This document shows positions 17,516 through 26,918 of a stretch of DNA of 64,000 bases, piece after piece. The stretch is from DASPJQ01 sp035299065 (lineage in GTDB: Bacteria; Bacteroidota; Bacteroidia; Flavobacteriales_D; UBA2798). The DNA is taken from the NCBI GenBank assembly GCA_035299065.1, contig DATGXI010000074.1:1-64000 (forward strand), given 5' to 3'. The translations under genes were made by a program, and so were the position numbers. The notes under the pieces were generated by a model. It was not told where the DNA came from, did not search any database, and saw only the letters and a program-made list of their open reading frames with translations. Each line of letters opens with the position of its first letter. Position 1 is the stretch's first letter.

Positions 17516-17908
17516 GGGGTCGTAACGGTTTTGACAGCGGGCCGAAAAAATTAGTAAGCATGTGGTGCGTTGTTTTGTAGCACCTTAATAGCACAACTCA
17601 AAAACATAATAGGCGAGTCTAACTACGCTCTTGCTGCTTAATCTACTCAGTAGATTTTGCTTAATTCCTGCCTATAGGCGGGAACGGGACATTCCTCACA
17701 AGCTTACGTTCTTTAGCGTGTGATCAAGGAGTGTTATAATTAAGAACCAAGTCGTGTAGCGTTATGATGCACGAACGGAAACCAAAGTAAATAAGCTTCA
17801 AGTTGGCTGCTTTATGCCGGCAAGAAGACGAAAAATTAAATAAAGATAAACATGTAGAAAGCTAATGGTTTCCTCGTTTGGACGAGGGTTCGATCCCCTC
17901 CGACTCCA
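17516..17908 (+). ncRNA. ssrA: Transfer-messenger RNA (tmRNA)
   Basis: The 5' end GGGGTCG (17516-17522) pairs with CGACTCC (17901-17907), including the G3-U70 wobble that lets alanyl-tRNA synthetase charge it; the discriminator is A17908 and CCA is not encoded. The next bases (TAACGGTTTTGACAG) are the conserved tmRNA D-like region, and GGTTCGATCCC is the T-arm. The tag frame at 17612-17641 reads GESNYALAA followed by TAA, so with the charged alanine the tag is AGESNYALAA, close to the GENNYALAA type of relatives. It rescues stalled ribosomes and marks the product for ClpXP. The stem beside the T-arm (17873-17888, CCTCGTTTGGACGAGG) is the exact reverse complement of the terminator stem at 17923-17938. 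A tandem repeat of the 3' end follows. Confidence 0.97.
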
Positions 17909-18068
17909 CTTTTGCATTAAGCCCTCGTCCAAACGAGGGTTTTTTGTTTTACGAGGGTCCTGACGATGCTGAATAAATACCCTCTTTTGGATAAGCTTTT
18001 TTTATTCAGCATGTCAGGATGCTGACATGGCTATTTGCAATTTCATTTATCCGGATACATTGTGCCAT
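17892..18068 (+). repeat. ssrA 3'-end tandem duplication, copy 1
   Basis: This copy runs from the T-arm of the true tmRNA through its terminator and a spacer to GTGCCAT. It includes a long inverted repeat: TCCTGACGATGCTGAATAAA (17958-17977) pairs with 18001-18019 with one bulged base. A further small palindrome (GTCAG/CTGAC) lies inside the right arm. Confidence 0.9.
17922..17945 (+). terminator. tmRNA terminator
   Basis: CCCTCGT (17922-17928) pairs with ACGAGGG (17933-17939) over a CCAA loop, followed by TTTTTT. A second copy lies at about 18110-18133 in the duplicated segment. Confidence 0.85.
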
Positions 18069-18079
18069 CGTCAGCATTT

Positions 18080-18257
18080 GATCCCCTCCGACTCCACTTT
18101 TGCATTAAGCCCTCGTCCAAACGAGGTTTTTTTGTTTTACGAGGGTCCTGACGATGCTGAATAAATACCCTCTTTTGGATAAGCTTTTTTTATTCAGCAT
18201 GTCAGGATGCTGACATGGCTATTTGCAATTTTATTTAACCCGATACTATTGTGCCAT
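18080..18257 (+). repeat. ssrA 3'-end tandem duplication, copy 2
   Basis: This repeats copy 1 at an offset of 188 bp with few differences, beginning in the tmRNA T-arm (GATCCCCTCCGACTCCACTT) and including a second terminator and a second long inverted repeat (18146-18165 with 18189-18207). It has no 5' tmRNA part, so it cannot make a tmRNA. Similarity to copy 1 fades after GTGCCAT. The rest of the gap to 18586 is AT-rich and shows no gene. Confidence 0.9.
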
Positions 18258-18586
18258 ATAAAGCATATAAGTTGAGCTCTTCATTCCAAAAAAAAGAAAA
18301 TTCAATGTCAATTTGAGAAAAAATAGTTCAGTTTGGGAAAAATGCATTCAACAGCGTGTAATTGAATTGGTTTTACGTAGGGCAGCTACCGTTTAATCAG
18401 TTATTATGCACGTTTGATAAGGATTTAGTTACAGGCAACACAATACGTTTTCATATTGAGAAAAAAAATGTAAAAAAGAGAAAACTAAATGCTGGAAATC
18501 AATTCTTAAAAAATCGGAATAATTATTGATTTCATATAGGGGTAACACCCAACTAAACGGTTTAATGTGCAGGTAGCAAAATAAAG

Positions 18587-18955
18587 ATGAAAAAACAAAT
18601 AGTAGGCAAAAGCATTATAAACCTACAATACAACCGAACAATATCAATATTTCTTGACCAGGAGTATTCAGCAAAGGGACTTGAACTTGAATTAAAAGTT
18701 CAAAAAAGCCTTTACCTGAAAAGTAATTCCATCAATATACAGGCTTCATCTTATGACACTTCGGTAACAAGAGAACTTATTATTGATAAATACGAAGAAT
18801 CATTTCCGTTAAAAGACCTGAATTTTGATGACCATTTTAAAATAAAAACACTGAAATTTTCCTGTAACTACGACATTATACTCGAATTAAAAGTGTTTTA
18901 CTGGGAAGGCTGCGAAGCAAAAGCAAATTTAGGTGAACCCGAAACAAAAGAGTGA
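18587..18955 (+). CDS. Hypothetical cytosolic protein
   Basis: The 122-residue protein has no signal or membrane segment. It is rich in charged residues and beta strands (NRTISIFLDQEYSAKGLELELKVQKSLYL). The ATG follows an AT-rich stretch without a Shine-Dalgarno. It sits alone between the duplicated tmRNA end and ygiQ, more than 200 bp from ygiQ. I recognise no family. Codon use looks ordinary for the window, which supports a real gene, but conservation is untested. Confidence 0.5.
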   Translation: MKKQIVGKSIINLQYNRTISIFLDQEYSAKGLELELKVQKSLYLKSNSINIQASSYDTSVTRELIIDKYEESFPLKDLNFDDHFKIKTLKFSCNYDIILELKVFYWEGCEAKANLGEPETKE

Positions 18956-19169
18956 TTCTGTCCATTGCTTCAATATTGTAAAAATCCCGTTTGCATTTCC
19001 TTTAATAATCACGCATCAATGTTTCCTGTTTCAGCACGGGCTGAATTAAATTACTGGTGCTTTTCACCTGCATGCAATTTTGGCCTGAAACAGGACCGAG
19101 GCTCTATTTTACTATAATTTTAACAATCGGTTGCTCATTATCTTGATCAAATACCGTTCAAATAAGCTT

Positions 19170-19177
19170 TATATTTG
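19170..19177 (+). promoter_or_regulatory. -7 box of a probable leaderless ygiQ promoter
   Basis: TATATTTG matches TAnnTTTG exactly and ends 4 bases before the ATG at 19182. A TTG about 24 bases upstream (19144-19146) may be the -33 element. The mRNA should begin at or very near the start codon. Confidence 0.6.
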
Positions 19178-19181
19178 ATAA

Positions 19182-21149
19182 ATGAACGAACATCTTCCCA
19201 TTACCGCCTGGTTGCCCACAACCGTAAAGGAAGCCGAGCAAAGAGGCTGGGATGAGTTGGATGTGGTACTTATATCAGGGGATGCCTATGTTGACCACCC
19301 CGCTTTTGGAACTGCCGTAATAGGACGAATTATTGAAAGCGAAGGTTTGCGCATTGCCATCGTTTCACAACCTAACTGGAAAGACGATTTACGCGACTTC
19401 AAAAAATTCGGAAAACCTAAATTGTTTTTTGGTGTTACCTCGGGGTGTATGGACTCCATGGTGAACCATTATACAGCAGGCAAACGTCCACGTTCCAATG
19501 ATGCTTATACTCCTGGTGGACAAGCTGGTTACCGCCCTGATTATGCTGTAAACGTATATACTCAAATTCTAAAAGAATTGTATCCTGATACGCCCGTATT
19601 AATCGGGGGAATTGAAGCTTCACTAAGAAGAGTAACGCATTACGATTACTGGTCTGACAGGTTATTTCCAAATATTTTGGAGACCAGCGGTGCCGATTTG
19701 TTGGTTTATGGAATGGGAGAACAGCCCTTAAGAGAAATCATTCAACTCTTACAAAAAGGCGTTCCTTTCCACCAGCTAACAATGGTAAAGCAAACGGCTT
19801 ATCAACGACCAAAAGAGGACGGTGTTCCAAAAAATAAGTGGTGGAAAGACATTCAATTGCATTCGCATGAAGCTTGTTTAAACGATAAAAAAACGTACGC
19901 AAGCAATTTCAAACATGTAGAACAGGAATCAAATAAATTACAGGCAAAAAGAATTATACAGGAAGTAAACGGAAAATATTTAATGATCAATCCGCCTTTC
20001 CAAACCATGACCGAAAAGGAAATGGACAATTCATTTGATTTGCCCTATACACGATACCCTCATCCAAAATACAAAAAGCGCGGCCCCATTCCTTCGTATG
20101 AAATGATCAAATTCTCCATCAACATGCATCGTGGATGCTTTGGCGGTTGTAGCTTTTGTACCATTTCAGCACACCAGGGAAAATTTATTGCAAGCCGATC
20201 TGAAGGTTCTATTCTAAAAGAACTGGAACAGGTAGTAAATATGCCCGACTTTAAAGGGTATATCTCCGATTTGGGTGGCCCCTCGGCTAACATGTATAAG
20301 TTAAAGGGCAAAGTCCAGGAAATTTGTGACAGGTGCGTAAGCCCATCATGCATTCATCCGGTTGTTTGCAGTAACCTGGATACAAACCATTCGGCCATGA
20401 CCGAATTGTATAAAAAAGTTGATGCTCATCCAAAAGTTAAAAAGGCTTTTGTGGGAAGCGGTATACGGTATGACCTGCTAACCAAATCCTATAACAAAAA
20501 TGCGGATAAGAGTATTGATGAATACATGGAGCAGGTACTAAAACACCATGTGTCGGGACGGTTAAAAGTTGCACCTGAGCATACTGCCGATGAGACGTTA
20601 AAAATCATGCGGAAACCTTCATTCAAACATTTTAAAGAATTCAAAAAGCGCTTTGATGAAATTGACCGAAAATTTGGTTTAAATCAAAAATTAATTCCTT
20701 ATTTTATTTCTTCTCACCCGGGAACCACAACCGAAGACATGGCTATTTTAGCTGCCGAAACAAAAGATCTTGGATTTCAACTGGAACAGGTACAGGATTT
20801 CACCCCTACTCCAATGACCGTTGCAACTGAAATATATTATTCAGGTTACCATCCATACACCTTGCAAAAGGTTCATACACCTAAAACCGACAAAGACAAG
20901 AAAGACCAAAACAAGTTCTTTTTCTGGTACAAGAATGAAAACAAAGACTGGATACGCGAACAATTAAAAACAATTAAACGACCCGATTTAATTGAACGTT
21001 TACTGGAAGAAAAGCCAGGTAGCGAAAGTAAAGTTCCAAAATGGCTGGCCGAAAAACGTGCGGAAAAGAAACAACATACTGGCAAAAATGATAAAAGTGT
21101 GCATTATTCAAAAGATCAGCGAACCCATAAAAAGAAAAAAAGAAGGTAG
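19182..21149 (+). CDS. ygiQ: YgiQ family radical SAM protein
   Basis: The 655-residue protein begins with the YgiQ N-terminal domain (LPITAWLPTTVKEAEQRGWDE) and has a radical SAM core with the [4Fe-4S] cysteines in RGCFGGCSFC (Cys319, Cys323, Cys326). YgiQ proteins are large radical SAM enzymes (UPF0313) of unknown reaction. The C-terminal 30 residues are a basic tail (KKKKRR). The length agrees with the family. It is transcribed alone and ends directly against the convergent U32 gene: its TAG is at 21147-21149 and the opposing stop begins at 21150. Confidence 0.93.
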   Translation: MNEHLPITAWLPTTVKEAEQRGWDELDVVLISGDAYVDHPAFGTAVIGRIIESEGLRIAIVSQPNWKDDLRDFKKFGKPKLFFGVTSGCMDSMVNHYTAGKRPRSNDAYTPGGQAGYRPDYAVNVYTQILKELYPDTPVLIGGIEASLRRVTHYDYWSDRLFPNILETSGADLLVYGMGEQPLREIIQLLQKGVPFHQLTMVKQTAYQRPKEDGVPKNKWWKDIQLHSHEACLNDKKTYASNFKHVEQESNKLQAKRIIQEVNGKYLMINPPFQTMTEKEMDNSFDLPYTRYPHPKYKKRGPIPSYEMIKFSINMHRGCFGGCSFCTISAHQGKFIASRSEGSILKELEQVVNMPDFKGYISDLGGPSANMYKLKGKVQEICDRCVSPSCIHPVVCSNLDTNHSAMTELYKKVDAHPKVKKAFVGSGIRYDLLTKSYNKNADKSIDEYMEQVLKHHVSGRLKVAPEHTADETLKIMRKPSFKHFKEFKKRFDEIDRKFGLNQKLIPYFISSHPGTTTEDMAILAAETKDLGFQLEQVQDFTPTPMTVATEIYYSGYHPYTLQKVHTPKTDKDKKDQNKFFFWYKNENKDWIREQLKTIKRPDLIERLLEEKPGSESKVPKWLAEKRAEKKQHTGKNDKSVHYSKDQRTHKKKKRR

Positions 21150-23012
21150 TTAATCTTCCTCTTCAAATTGCAATTCGGCATCCTTTTCCCAGATTTCCAT
21201 TTCACACGGTTTGCAATTAAATTTTAATTTATAAGCGTTTTCACCATGCGTTAAGGTAAGCGGTTCAACAACTTTCTCTCCCATAGTTGCGCGTTGAAAT
21301 TTGGGACATTTTCCCAACTCGTATTTCACGCAGTATTTGGTCACCATAACCCGTGATTTACCAGGCTCCCATTGCAATTCAAAGGCTTTTTCAATTTCAG
21401 TTACCCCATGTCTTTTATAAAAATTACGCGCAAGATTATTGGCCACATTATAAGTAAAATCCAACGTTGAAACAGGATAAGGGTGAGCCGTTTTTTTAAT
21501 TTGATATTCTTCGCGATGGTAATTTTGTATGCGTATATCAATTAAATTTTCTAAAACATCACGCCTTATTTCGTTTATTTTTGAATTTGGTAAAAACCAG
21601 TTTTGAGAAAATTCAATTTGAATTTCATCAATGATAAACGGTGTATTTCCAGTTTTAGCCAGGTTTTTTTTAATATGGCTGAAGTCCGTATCTTGATTTT
21701 TAGCCAGCTCCTTTTCAACCTGAAGAATAGAAACACTTTCATGCCCATCTTCATCAACAGCGGTTAATTTAAATCCTTCGTTTGTATCTGTAAAAATTAA
21801 TTTCGTACTTATTTTGCGAATGGCACTATCATCCCTCTCCAGTAATTTATTGAACGCAGCATCTGAATTTCTATAAATTTCGGTTCCGGGTTTTATTTTT
21901 TTAAAGGTATTTGGCACAACAATATCGTTGATGATAATGTTGATTTGTGCGCCATCAGCTTCACCGTTTTCGTTTACGAAATAAAGTCCATCCCCATTGT
22001 TTAACTCCTCGTAATTTTCAATTACGTACCCATTGGCCTTTATTTCAATTAATTTTCCAATAAATTGTCCTTTTGATTTAGGACTTTCCCATGACCCGAT
22101 TTTTTCAGTACGTTTATTTACAAAATAATCGGTATAGCCTCTATTGAAACTGCGATCCATTTCAGGTTCAAAATTGTAAAACGTTCTTCCCGAAGAAGCT
22201 TTTTCGTATTTCTCATTATTCTCTAAAAAAGCATCCAGTTTCTTTCGTAAATACGATGTGTTATTTCTTACATAAACAATATCCTTTAAGCGCCCCTCAA
22301 TTTTAAACGAGGTGATTCCCGCTTCAATCAAATTGGGCAACTGGTCACTTAAATCAAGGTCCTTTATAGACAATAGATGACTATTTGAAATAAGCGTTTT
22401 TCCTGTTCCATCAATTAAATTATAAGGTAACCGACAGTTTTGGGCACATGATCCCCTGTTAGCACTGCGTTCTCCATTAGCAATACTCATGTAACAATTA
22501 CCACTAAACGAAACACACAGTGCTCCTGAAACAAAAAATTCAAGTTCGACACCACTCGCCTCTTTTATTTCCCTTATTTGATCTAAATTCAATTCCCTTG
22601 CTAATACAACCCGTTGCATACCGGCATCCTTCAAAAATTTTACGTGTTTTGGATCGCGGTTATTGGCTTGTGTGCTTGCGTGAATAACAATTGGAGGCAA
22701 ATCCATTTCCAATATAGCCATGTCCTGCACAATTAAAGCATCAACACCTATTTTATACAATTGATGAATTAGCTTTTTGCAATCAGCTAATTCGTTATCA
22801 TATAAAATAGTATTTACCACTACAAAAACTTTTGCTTTGAACAAATGTGCGTAGGTTACCATTTCGGCAATATCATCAAGCGAATTTGTAGCATTTGTAC
22901 GTGCGCCAAATTGAGGTGCTCCTATATAAACAGCATCAGCACCAGCGTTAATGGCAGCCATACCCTGAACAAGGTTTTTAGCGGGTGCAAGAATTTCAAC
23001 TTTTTGCTTCAT
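21150..23012 (-). CDS. U32 peptidase family protein (RlhA/TrhP-like)
   Basis: From the ATG at 23012 the protein is 620 residues. The start MKQKVEILAPAKNL and the domain IHASTQANN, followed by ELEFFVSGALCVSFSGNCYMS and NRGSCAQNCRLPY, is the U32 family signature. E. coli members RlhA and TrhP/YegQ hydroxylate cytidine in 23S rRNA or uridine in tRNA and need iron; the Cys set in the signature is the probable iron-sulfur site. The C-terminal domain has further cysteines (KYCVKYELGKCPKF, KFNCKPCEME). A start 39 bases upstream is possible, but a near -7 box (GACCTTTG) falls between the two, favouring 23012. The exact RNA target is not assigned. It is convergent with ygiQ, with no bases between the stops. 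Confidence 0.88.
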   Translation of the reverse strand: MKQKVEILAPAKNLVQGMAAINAGADAVYIGAPQFGARTNATNSLDDIAEMVTYAHLFKAKVFVVVNTILYDNELADCKKLIHQLYKIGVDALIVQDMAILEMDLPPIVIHASTQANNRDPKHVKFLKDAGMQRVVLARELNLDQIREIKEASGVELEFFVSGALCVSFSGNCYMSIANGERSANRGSCAQNCRLPYNLIDGTGKTLISNSHLLSIKDLDLSDQLPNLIEAGITSFKIEGRLKDIVYVRNNTSYLRKKLDAFLENNEKYEKASSGRTFYNFEPEMDRSFNRGYTDYFVNKRTEKIGSWESPKSKGQFIGKLIEIKANGYVIENYEELNNGDGLYFVNENGEADGAQINIIINDIVVPNTFKKIKPGTEIYRNSDAAFNKLLERDDSAIRKISTKLIFTDTNEGFKLTAVDEDGHESVSILQVEKELAKNQDTDFSHIKKNLAKTGNTPFIIDEIQIEFSQNWFLPNSKINEIRRDVLENLIDIRIQNYHREEYQIKKTAHPYPVSTLDFTYNVANNLARNFYKRHGVTEIEKAFELQWEPGKSRVMVTKYCVKYELGKCPKFQRATMGEKVVEPLTLTHGENAYKLKFNCKPCEMEIWEKDAELQFEEED

Positions 23013-23172
23013 AAAGGTTGCAAAGGTCGGATATTTATCAATGAAATACAAGACCTATTGAAAGTATGGTTTTACCACCATTTTGATGCTATCTTCATGA
23101 AATTCACATCATGGCTTCAGAAAATCCCGATTTTCAGGAATTTTGCAGTACGATTAATCGTTCTTTTTTTAT

Positions 23173-23320
23173 CGGGTCATAACGGTTTTGACAGCAGGTT
23201 AAAAAAATCAGGACCTTAATAGCAGAACTCAAAAAATTAAAAGGTGAGTCTAATTACACTTCAATTTCATTTTATCGGACCATTGTTTCCATCATCAGTA
23301 TCCAATCCCCTCCTGCTCCA
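23173..23320 (+). pseudogene. Decayed tmRNA copy with internal deletion
   Basis: Homology to ssrA begins in the leader (GTTCTTTTTTTAT) and continues through TAACGGTTTTGACAGC. About 26 bases between the 5' domain and ACCTTAATAG are missing. The tag start is kept as GGTGAGTCTAATTAC (Gly-Glu-Ser-Asn-Tyr, with synonymous changes), but the ALAA codons and the stop are gone. The sequence then jumps to the segment that precedes copy 2 of the ssrA duplication (CATCATCAGTATCC against CATCGTCAGCATTTG) and ends AATCCCCTCCTGCTCCA. The acceptor stem no longer pairs, so it is very unlikely to work. The flanking bases from 23013 to 23427 hold no gene. Confidence 0.8.
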
Positions 23321-23427
23321 CAAAACCTGTCTGAAAAGGAAATCTTTGCGCTATTCATTATCGCTCTTTTTCAACATATTAAATCGTTTTATGACGTGTA
23401 TGTTTTTTCATTAACTTGGTACGCTGT

Positions 23428-24858
23428 ATGAAAAAACTGGCACTTCTATTTTTTCTTTTTTCATTAACGTCTTACGGGCAGTTAACAAAACGCAAACTTG
23501 ATTCACTTTTCAACTATAAAAACCTTGATTCGGCCCAACTTTCGGGGCGTTGTTTCCAATTGGGCTGCATTGCAAGAGAATTCAAAGGCAGCAATGATTC
23601 GGCCAAATTAATATTGGATCGTGCATATGAAATTGTCAGCAAAATAAAGAATGACGGATTACGCATGCGCTTAAATGAATGTGCGGTAGTTATTAAGGTA
23701 AAAAACAAGGATTTTGCAGAAGCATATGACTTTGCCATAAAATGCACCAAGGTGGGCGATAAATCAAAAGATCCCAAGGTCAGGGTATTTAGCCGGGATC
23801 CACTTATGCGTTTTTATTCACTGTTATCAAGCCAAAAAAAATTATGTGATGTATACAGAGAAAAAATTGGAATTGCGCGCGAGTTGAATGACAGTACTGC
23901 AATTGCCCTTACCTCTTATTATCTCGGTTATAGCCTGTATATACAAAAAGAATATAAACAGGCCCGCAAATCATTTCTTGACGCATATAATTTTTCAACT
24001 GCGGTACAAAAAAAACAATCAGGCGTTGCGGAATACATTGGCTGGGTAGGAAATATCTCAAATATATTAAATGATCACCATAAAGCCGTAAGTTATCGGT
24101 TAATGGCAGTACGAATACTTCAGAATTCAACACTGAAAGAGCCACAAAATCAAATAGCAACATCGTACAGGTTCATTGGAAGTTTTTATGCTGGACGAAA
24201 AATGCTGGATAGCGCCCTGTATTATTATAAACTATCTATGAAAATTAATGAGCAGGCAGTAAACAAAACAGGACCTGGGTTCGAGTCATTTGATATTGCT
24301 CGCGGACTGTATACCTCGCTCAATAATCCTAAACTGGCCGAACCGTTTATTACAGGTGTACTGGATAATAAAAAAATAAATCCCTATACAGATGTTTATT
24401 ACTGGTCAACTGAATTGGGAATGAAAATTTATGCCGATTTGCATAAACTTGACCGCCTTGCTTATTGTTCAAAATGGTATTTTAAAATCAAAGACAGCAT
24501 TGACAAACCACAGGAAGTTGTTGCCGAAGACATAAGCATGAAATATGAACTGGAAATGCAGCAAAAGGAAAAAAAAGCTATAGCAGTACGCGAACTCGAA
24601 AAACGAAAAAGTGAAATTTTTAAGCGGAATCTTTTCGGGGGATTTGCACTTATTGCGCTCGTCCTTTTATTACTTGTATACCGCAATTTCAGGCAAAAGA
24701 AAAAAGCGCACAAAGAAATCAGTGTGCAAAAGATTTTGCTCGAGGTTAAACAAAAAGAAATTGTTGACAGCATAAATTATGCGAGCCGAATACAACAGTC
24801 ACAACTACCCACAGAACGGTATATTGGCAAAAGCATTAGTCGCCTGAAAAGGAATTGA
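23428..24858 (+). CDS. TPR and coiled-coil membrane signalling protein
   Basis: From the ATG at 23428 the protein is 476 residues. It has a signal peptide (to about SYGQ), a helical TPR-like region (about 40-340), one membrane helix (FGGFALIALVLLLLVY, about 402-418) and a coiled coil ending EIVDSINYASRIQQSQLPTERYI. In Bacteroidota that last motif normally introduces a PP2C/SpoIIE phosphatase or kinase output domain; here the protein ends 15 residues later. Short members with the same ending may exist, so loss of an output domain is possible but not proven. An upstream TTG at 23416 is less likely. Confidence 0.75.
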   Translation: MKKLALLFFLFSLTSYGQLTKRKLDSLFNYKNLDSAQLSGRCFQLGCIAREFKGSNDSAKLILDRAYEIVSKIKNDGLRMRLNECAVVIKVKNKDFAEAYDFAIKCTKVGDKSKDPKVRVFSRDPLMRFYSLLSSQKKLCDVYREKIGIARELNDSTAIALTSYYLGYSLYIQKEYKQARKSFLDAYNFSTAVQKKQSGVAEYIGWVGNISNILNDHHKAVSYRLMAVRILQNSTLKEPQNQIATSYRFIGSFYAGRKMLDSALYYYKLSMKINEQAVNKTGPGFESFDIARGLYTSLNNPKLAEPFITGVLDNKKINPYTDVYYWSTELGMKIYADLHKLDRLAYCSKWYFKIKDSIDKPQEVVAEDISMKYELEMQQKEKKAIAVRELEKRKSEIFKRNLFGGFALIALVLLLLVYRNFRQKKKAHKEISVQKILLEVKQKEIVDSINYASRIQQSQLPTERYIGKSISRLKRN

Positions 24859-25038
24859 ATTGAAATACCTGAGTTTTGTCAATTAGTAATTTCAAAATTA
24901 TGATTTGCAATGTCTTACATAAAATCATAACTGCTCTTGCTTTTTGAAATTTCTATTATCTTTAACAAATAATAATCATTCCTGTTAAACCTTGAACTTG
25001 ATTGAATCTTAAATTTTGAACATTAAATCTCACGCTCC

Positions 25039-26259
25039 ATGACACTCAAACTCGGCATCATTAAAGAAGGAAAAAATCCACCTGACAAGCGCGTGCCCTT
25101 TACCCCCGAACAATGTTTAAAAATCAAAGATACTTTTCCGGGAGTTGAAGTGTTTGTTCAATCATCAAACGTACGTTGCTTTACCGATGAGCAATATAGC
25201 ATATGTGGAATAAACGTTGTAAATGATGTTAGCCATTGCGATGTATTGATGGGTATAAAAGAAGTTCCTGTAGCCGACTTAATTCCCAATAAAACCTATT
25301 TCTTTTTCTCGCACACCATAAAGGAGCAACCGCATAACCAAAAATTAATGCGTGCACTTCTTGAGAAAAACATCCGCATGGTGGATTATGAAACCATTAC
25401 CAGCTCGGCTGGAGGGCGCATTATTGGTTTTGGCCGTTATGCCGGTATTGTAGGTACATATAACGCCTTCAGGCTATACGGAGAGCGCTCAGGTTTATTT
25501 AAATTAAAACCGGCACATGCATGTTATGACCGCAAAGAACTGGAAGAAGAACTTAAAAAAGTTGTTTTACCCGAAACGTATAAAATTGTAGTGACAGGTG
25601 CCGGGCGTGTTGGCAGCGGCTGCCTTGAAATTTTAAATACCATGGGCTTGCACCACGTGTCGCCCACCGATTTTTTAAAACGCGTGTATACCGAACCGGT
25701 GTTTACCCAATTACACGTGGGCGATTACAACAAAACAAAATCAGGTGAATTGTTTATTGCCGATGAATTTTACAACGACCCTACCGAATTTGATTCGGAT
25801 TTTATGAAATATGCACGGGTGGCCAACATGTACATACCCTGCCATTTTTGGGACAACCGCTCGCCACAAATTTTAACAGCTGAACAAATAGCCGACCCTT
25901 CATTTAAACTGGATATTATTGCTGATATAAGCTGCGATATTACCGAACCCATTGCTTCAACCATACGTGCTACAACCATTGACGAACCATTTTTTGGATA
26001 TGATAAAACAACCGGCAAGGAAGTAAGTCATTTGGATAAAAAGGCGGTAGGCGTTATGGCCGTTGACAATTTGCCCTGTGAATTGCCCAGGGATTCAAGC
26101 AAAGATTTCGGAAAGGTGTTGATTGATAAAATTCTTCCGGTTTTAACGGGTAATGATCCCGATGAAATTATTGAGCGGGCTACCATTTGTAAAAACGGGA
26201 AACTAACCAACCGTTTTTCGTATTTGCAGGATTATGCATCTGGAAAAATTTCAGTGTAA
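25039..26259 (+). CDS. Saccharopine dehydrogenase-like (AlaDH/PNT family)
   Basis: The 406-residue protein has the alanine dehydrogenase/transhydrogenase layout: an N-terminal substrate domain (LGIIKEGKNPPDKRVPFTPEQ), an NAD-binding Rossmann motif VVTGAGRVGSG (Gly187, Gly189, Gly192) and a C-terminal part with DISCDITEPIAST. Lys74 in MGIKEVP and His92 in FFSHTIKEQ correspond to the catalytic pair of lysine-forming saccharopine dehydrogenase. The reaction would split saccharopine to lysine and 2-oxoglutarate with NAD+. It is cytosolic. No other lysine pathway gene is nearby, so the role is inferred from sequence alone. Confidence 0.85.
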   Translation: MTLKLGIIKEGKNPPDKRVPFTPEQCLKIKDTFPGVEVFVQSSNVRCFTDEQYSICGINVVNDVSHCDVLMGIKEVPVADLIPNKTYFFFSHTIKEQPHNQKLMRALLEKNIRMVDYETITSSAGGRIIGFGRYAGIVGTYNAFRLYGERSGLFKLKPAHACYDRKELEEELKKVVLPETYKIVVTGAGRVGSGCLEILNTMGLHHVSPTDFLKRVYTEPVFTQLHVGDYNKTKSGELFIADEFYNDPTEFDSDFMKYARVANMYIPCHFWDNRSPQILTAEQIADPSFKLDIIADISCDITEPIASTIRATTIDEPFFGYDKTTGKEVSHLDKKAVGVMAVDNLPCELPRDSSKDFGKVLIDKILPVLTGNDPDEIIERATICKNGKLTNRFSYLQDYASGKISV

Positions 26260-26283
26260 CATATCCATGTATTTGTGCGGATT

Positions 26284-26850
26284 CTACAGGTAAGAAAACG
26301 CCATTTGCCGTATAAATGCATAACGAACTTTAAAAATAGCCATGGTTTGCCCGTATTCAGCTAAGGCACTTTCAATGTTAAAGGCATAATCACCAATATA
26401 CTGTTTAAGTTGTTCGGCATCCTCTCCCCTGCATCCATTATCGGTAATTAATTTAAAAAAATCGCCATTCACAAAATACAGGTATTCGGTAATACCGCAA
26501 CCACCGGCCATAAAATAACTGCTGCCACGGTTAATCAACATCAATTCATTTTTTTTAAAATAAAATTCACTTCCACTGCTTATATCGCCAGCCATTCCAT
26601 CACTTTGGTCAATGCGTACTTTCACCAATGAGTTTCCTTCATACAGAGCAACCACATAATGCAATTCATAGTCTTCGGTAATGTTTACCAGCGTATCAAC
26701 CCTAAGTTTTTCATGAAAGTTCAAATCATCAACACGCTTTACTTCCTTGTCAATTGCCAGGTACACCGAATCGAGTTTATTCCAGGGAATTTGCTTTTGA
26801 GCGAACGCCAAAACAGGAATAAACGTAAAAATTAAAATGATAAACTTCAT
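26284..26850 (-). CDS. Exported protein of unknown function
   Basis: The 188-residue protein has a signal peptide (1-17, ending LAFAQ). The mature part has strands and helices (YELHYVVALYEGNSLVKVRI) and a cysteine pair around AGGCGITEY and DNGCRGED. It carries no lipobox or sorting tail. It is divergent from the gene starting at 26919, and the two may share the 68-bp intergenic space. I recognise no family. Confidence 0.65.
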   Translation of the reverse strand: MKFIILIFTFIPVLAFAQKQIPWNKLDSVYLAIDKEVKRVDDLNFHEKLRVDTLVNITEDYELHYVVALYEGNSLVKVRIDQSDGMAGDISSGSEFYFKKNELMLINRGSSYFMAGGCGITEYLYFVNGDFFKLITDNGCRGEDAEQLKQYIGDYAFNIESALAEYGQTMAIFKVRYAFIRQMAFSYL

Positions 26851-26918
26851 GGTTATTGGTAAACGAATATACTGGTTTTAAAGGTTACTTTTCATGGGAT
26901 GCACCATTAACCCGTAGA

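Noticed and set aside
17880..18100. attL/attR of an intact integrated island at ssrA
   Set aside because: The repeats are only 188 bp apart and enclose no integrase or cargo; only a scar or duplication can be claimed.
22845..23219. Open frame opposite the U32 gene that runs into the tmRNA relic
   Set aside because: It is antisense to a conserved gene and shows no protein features.
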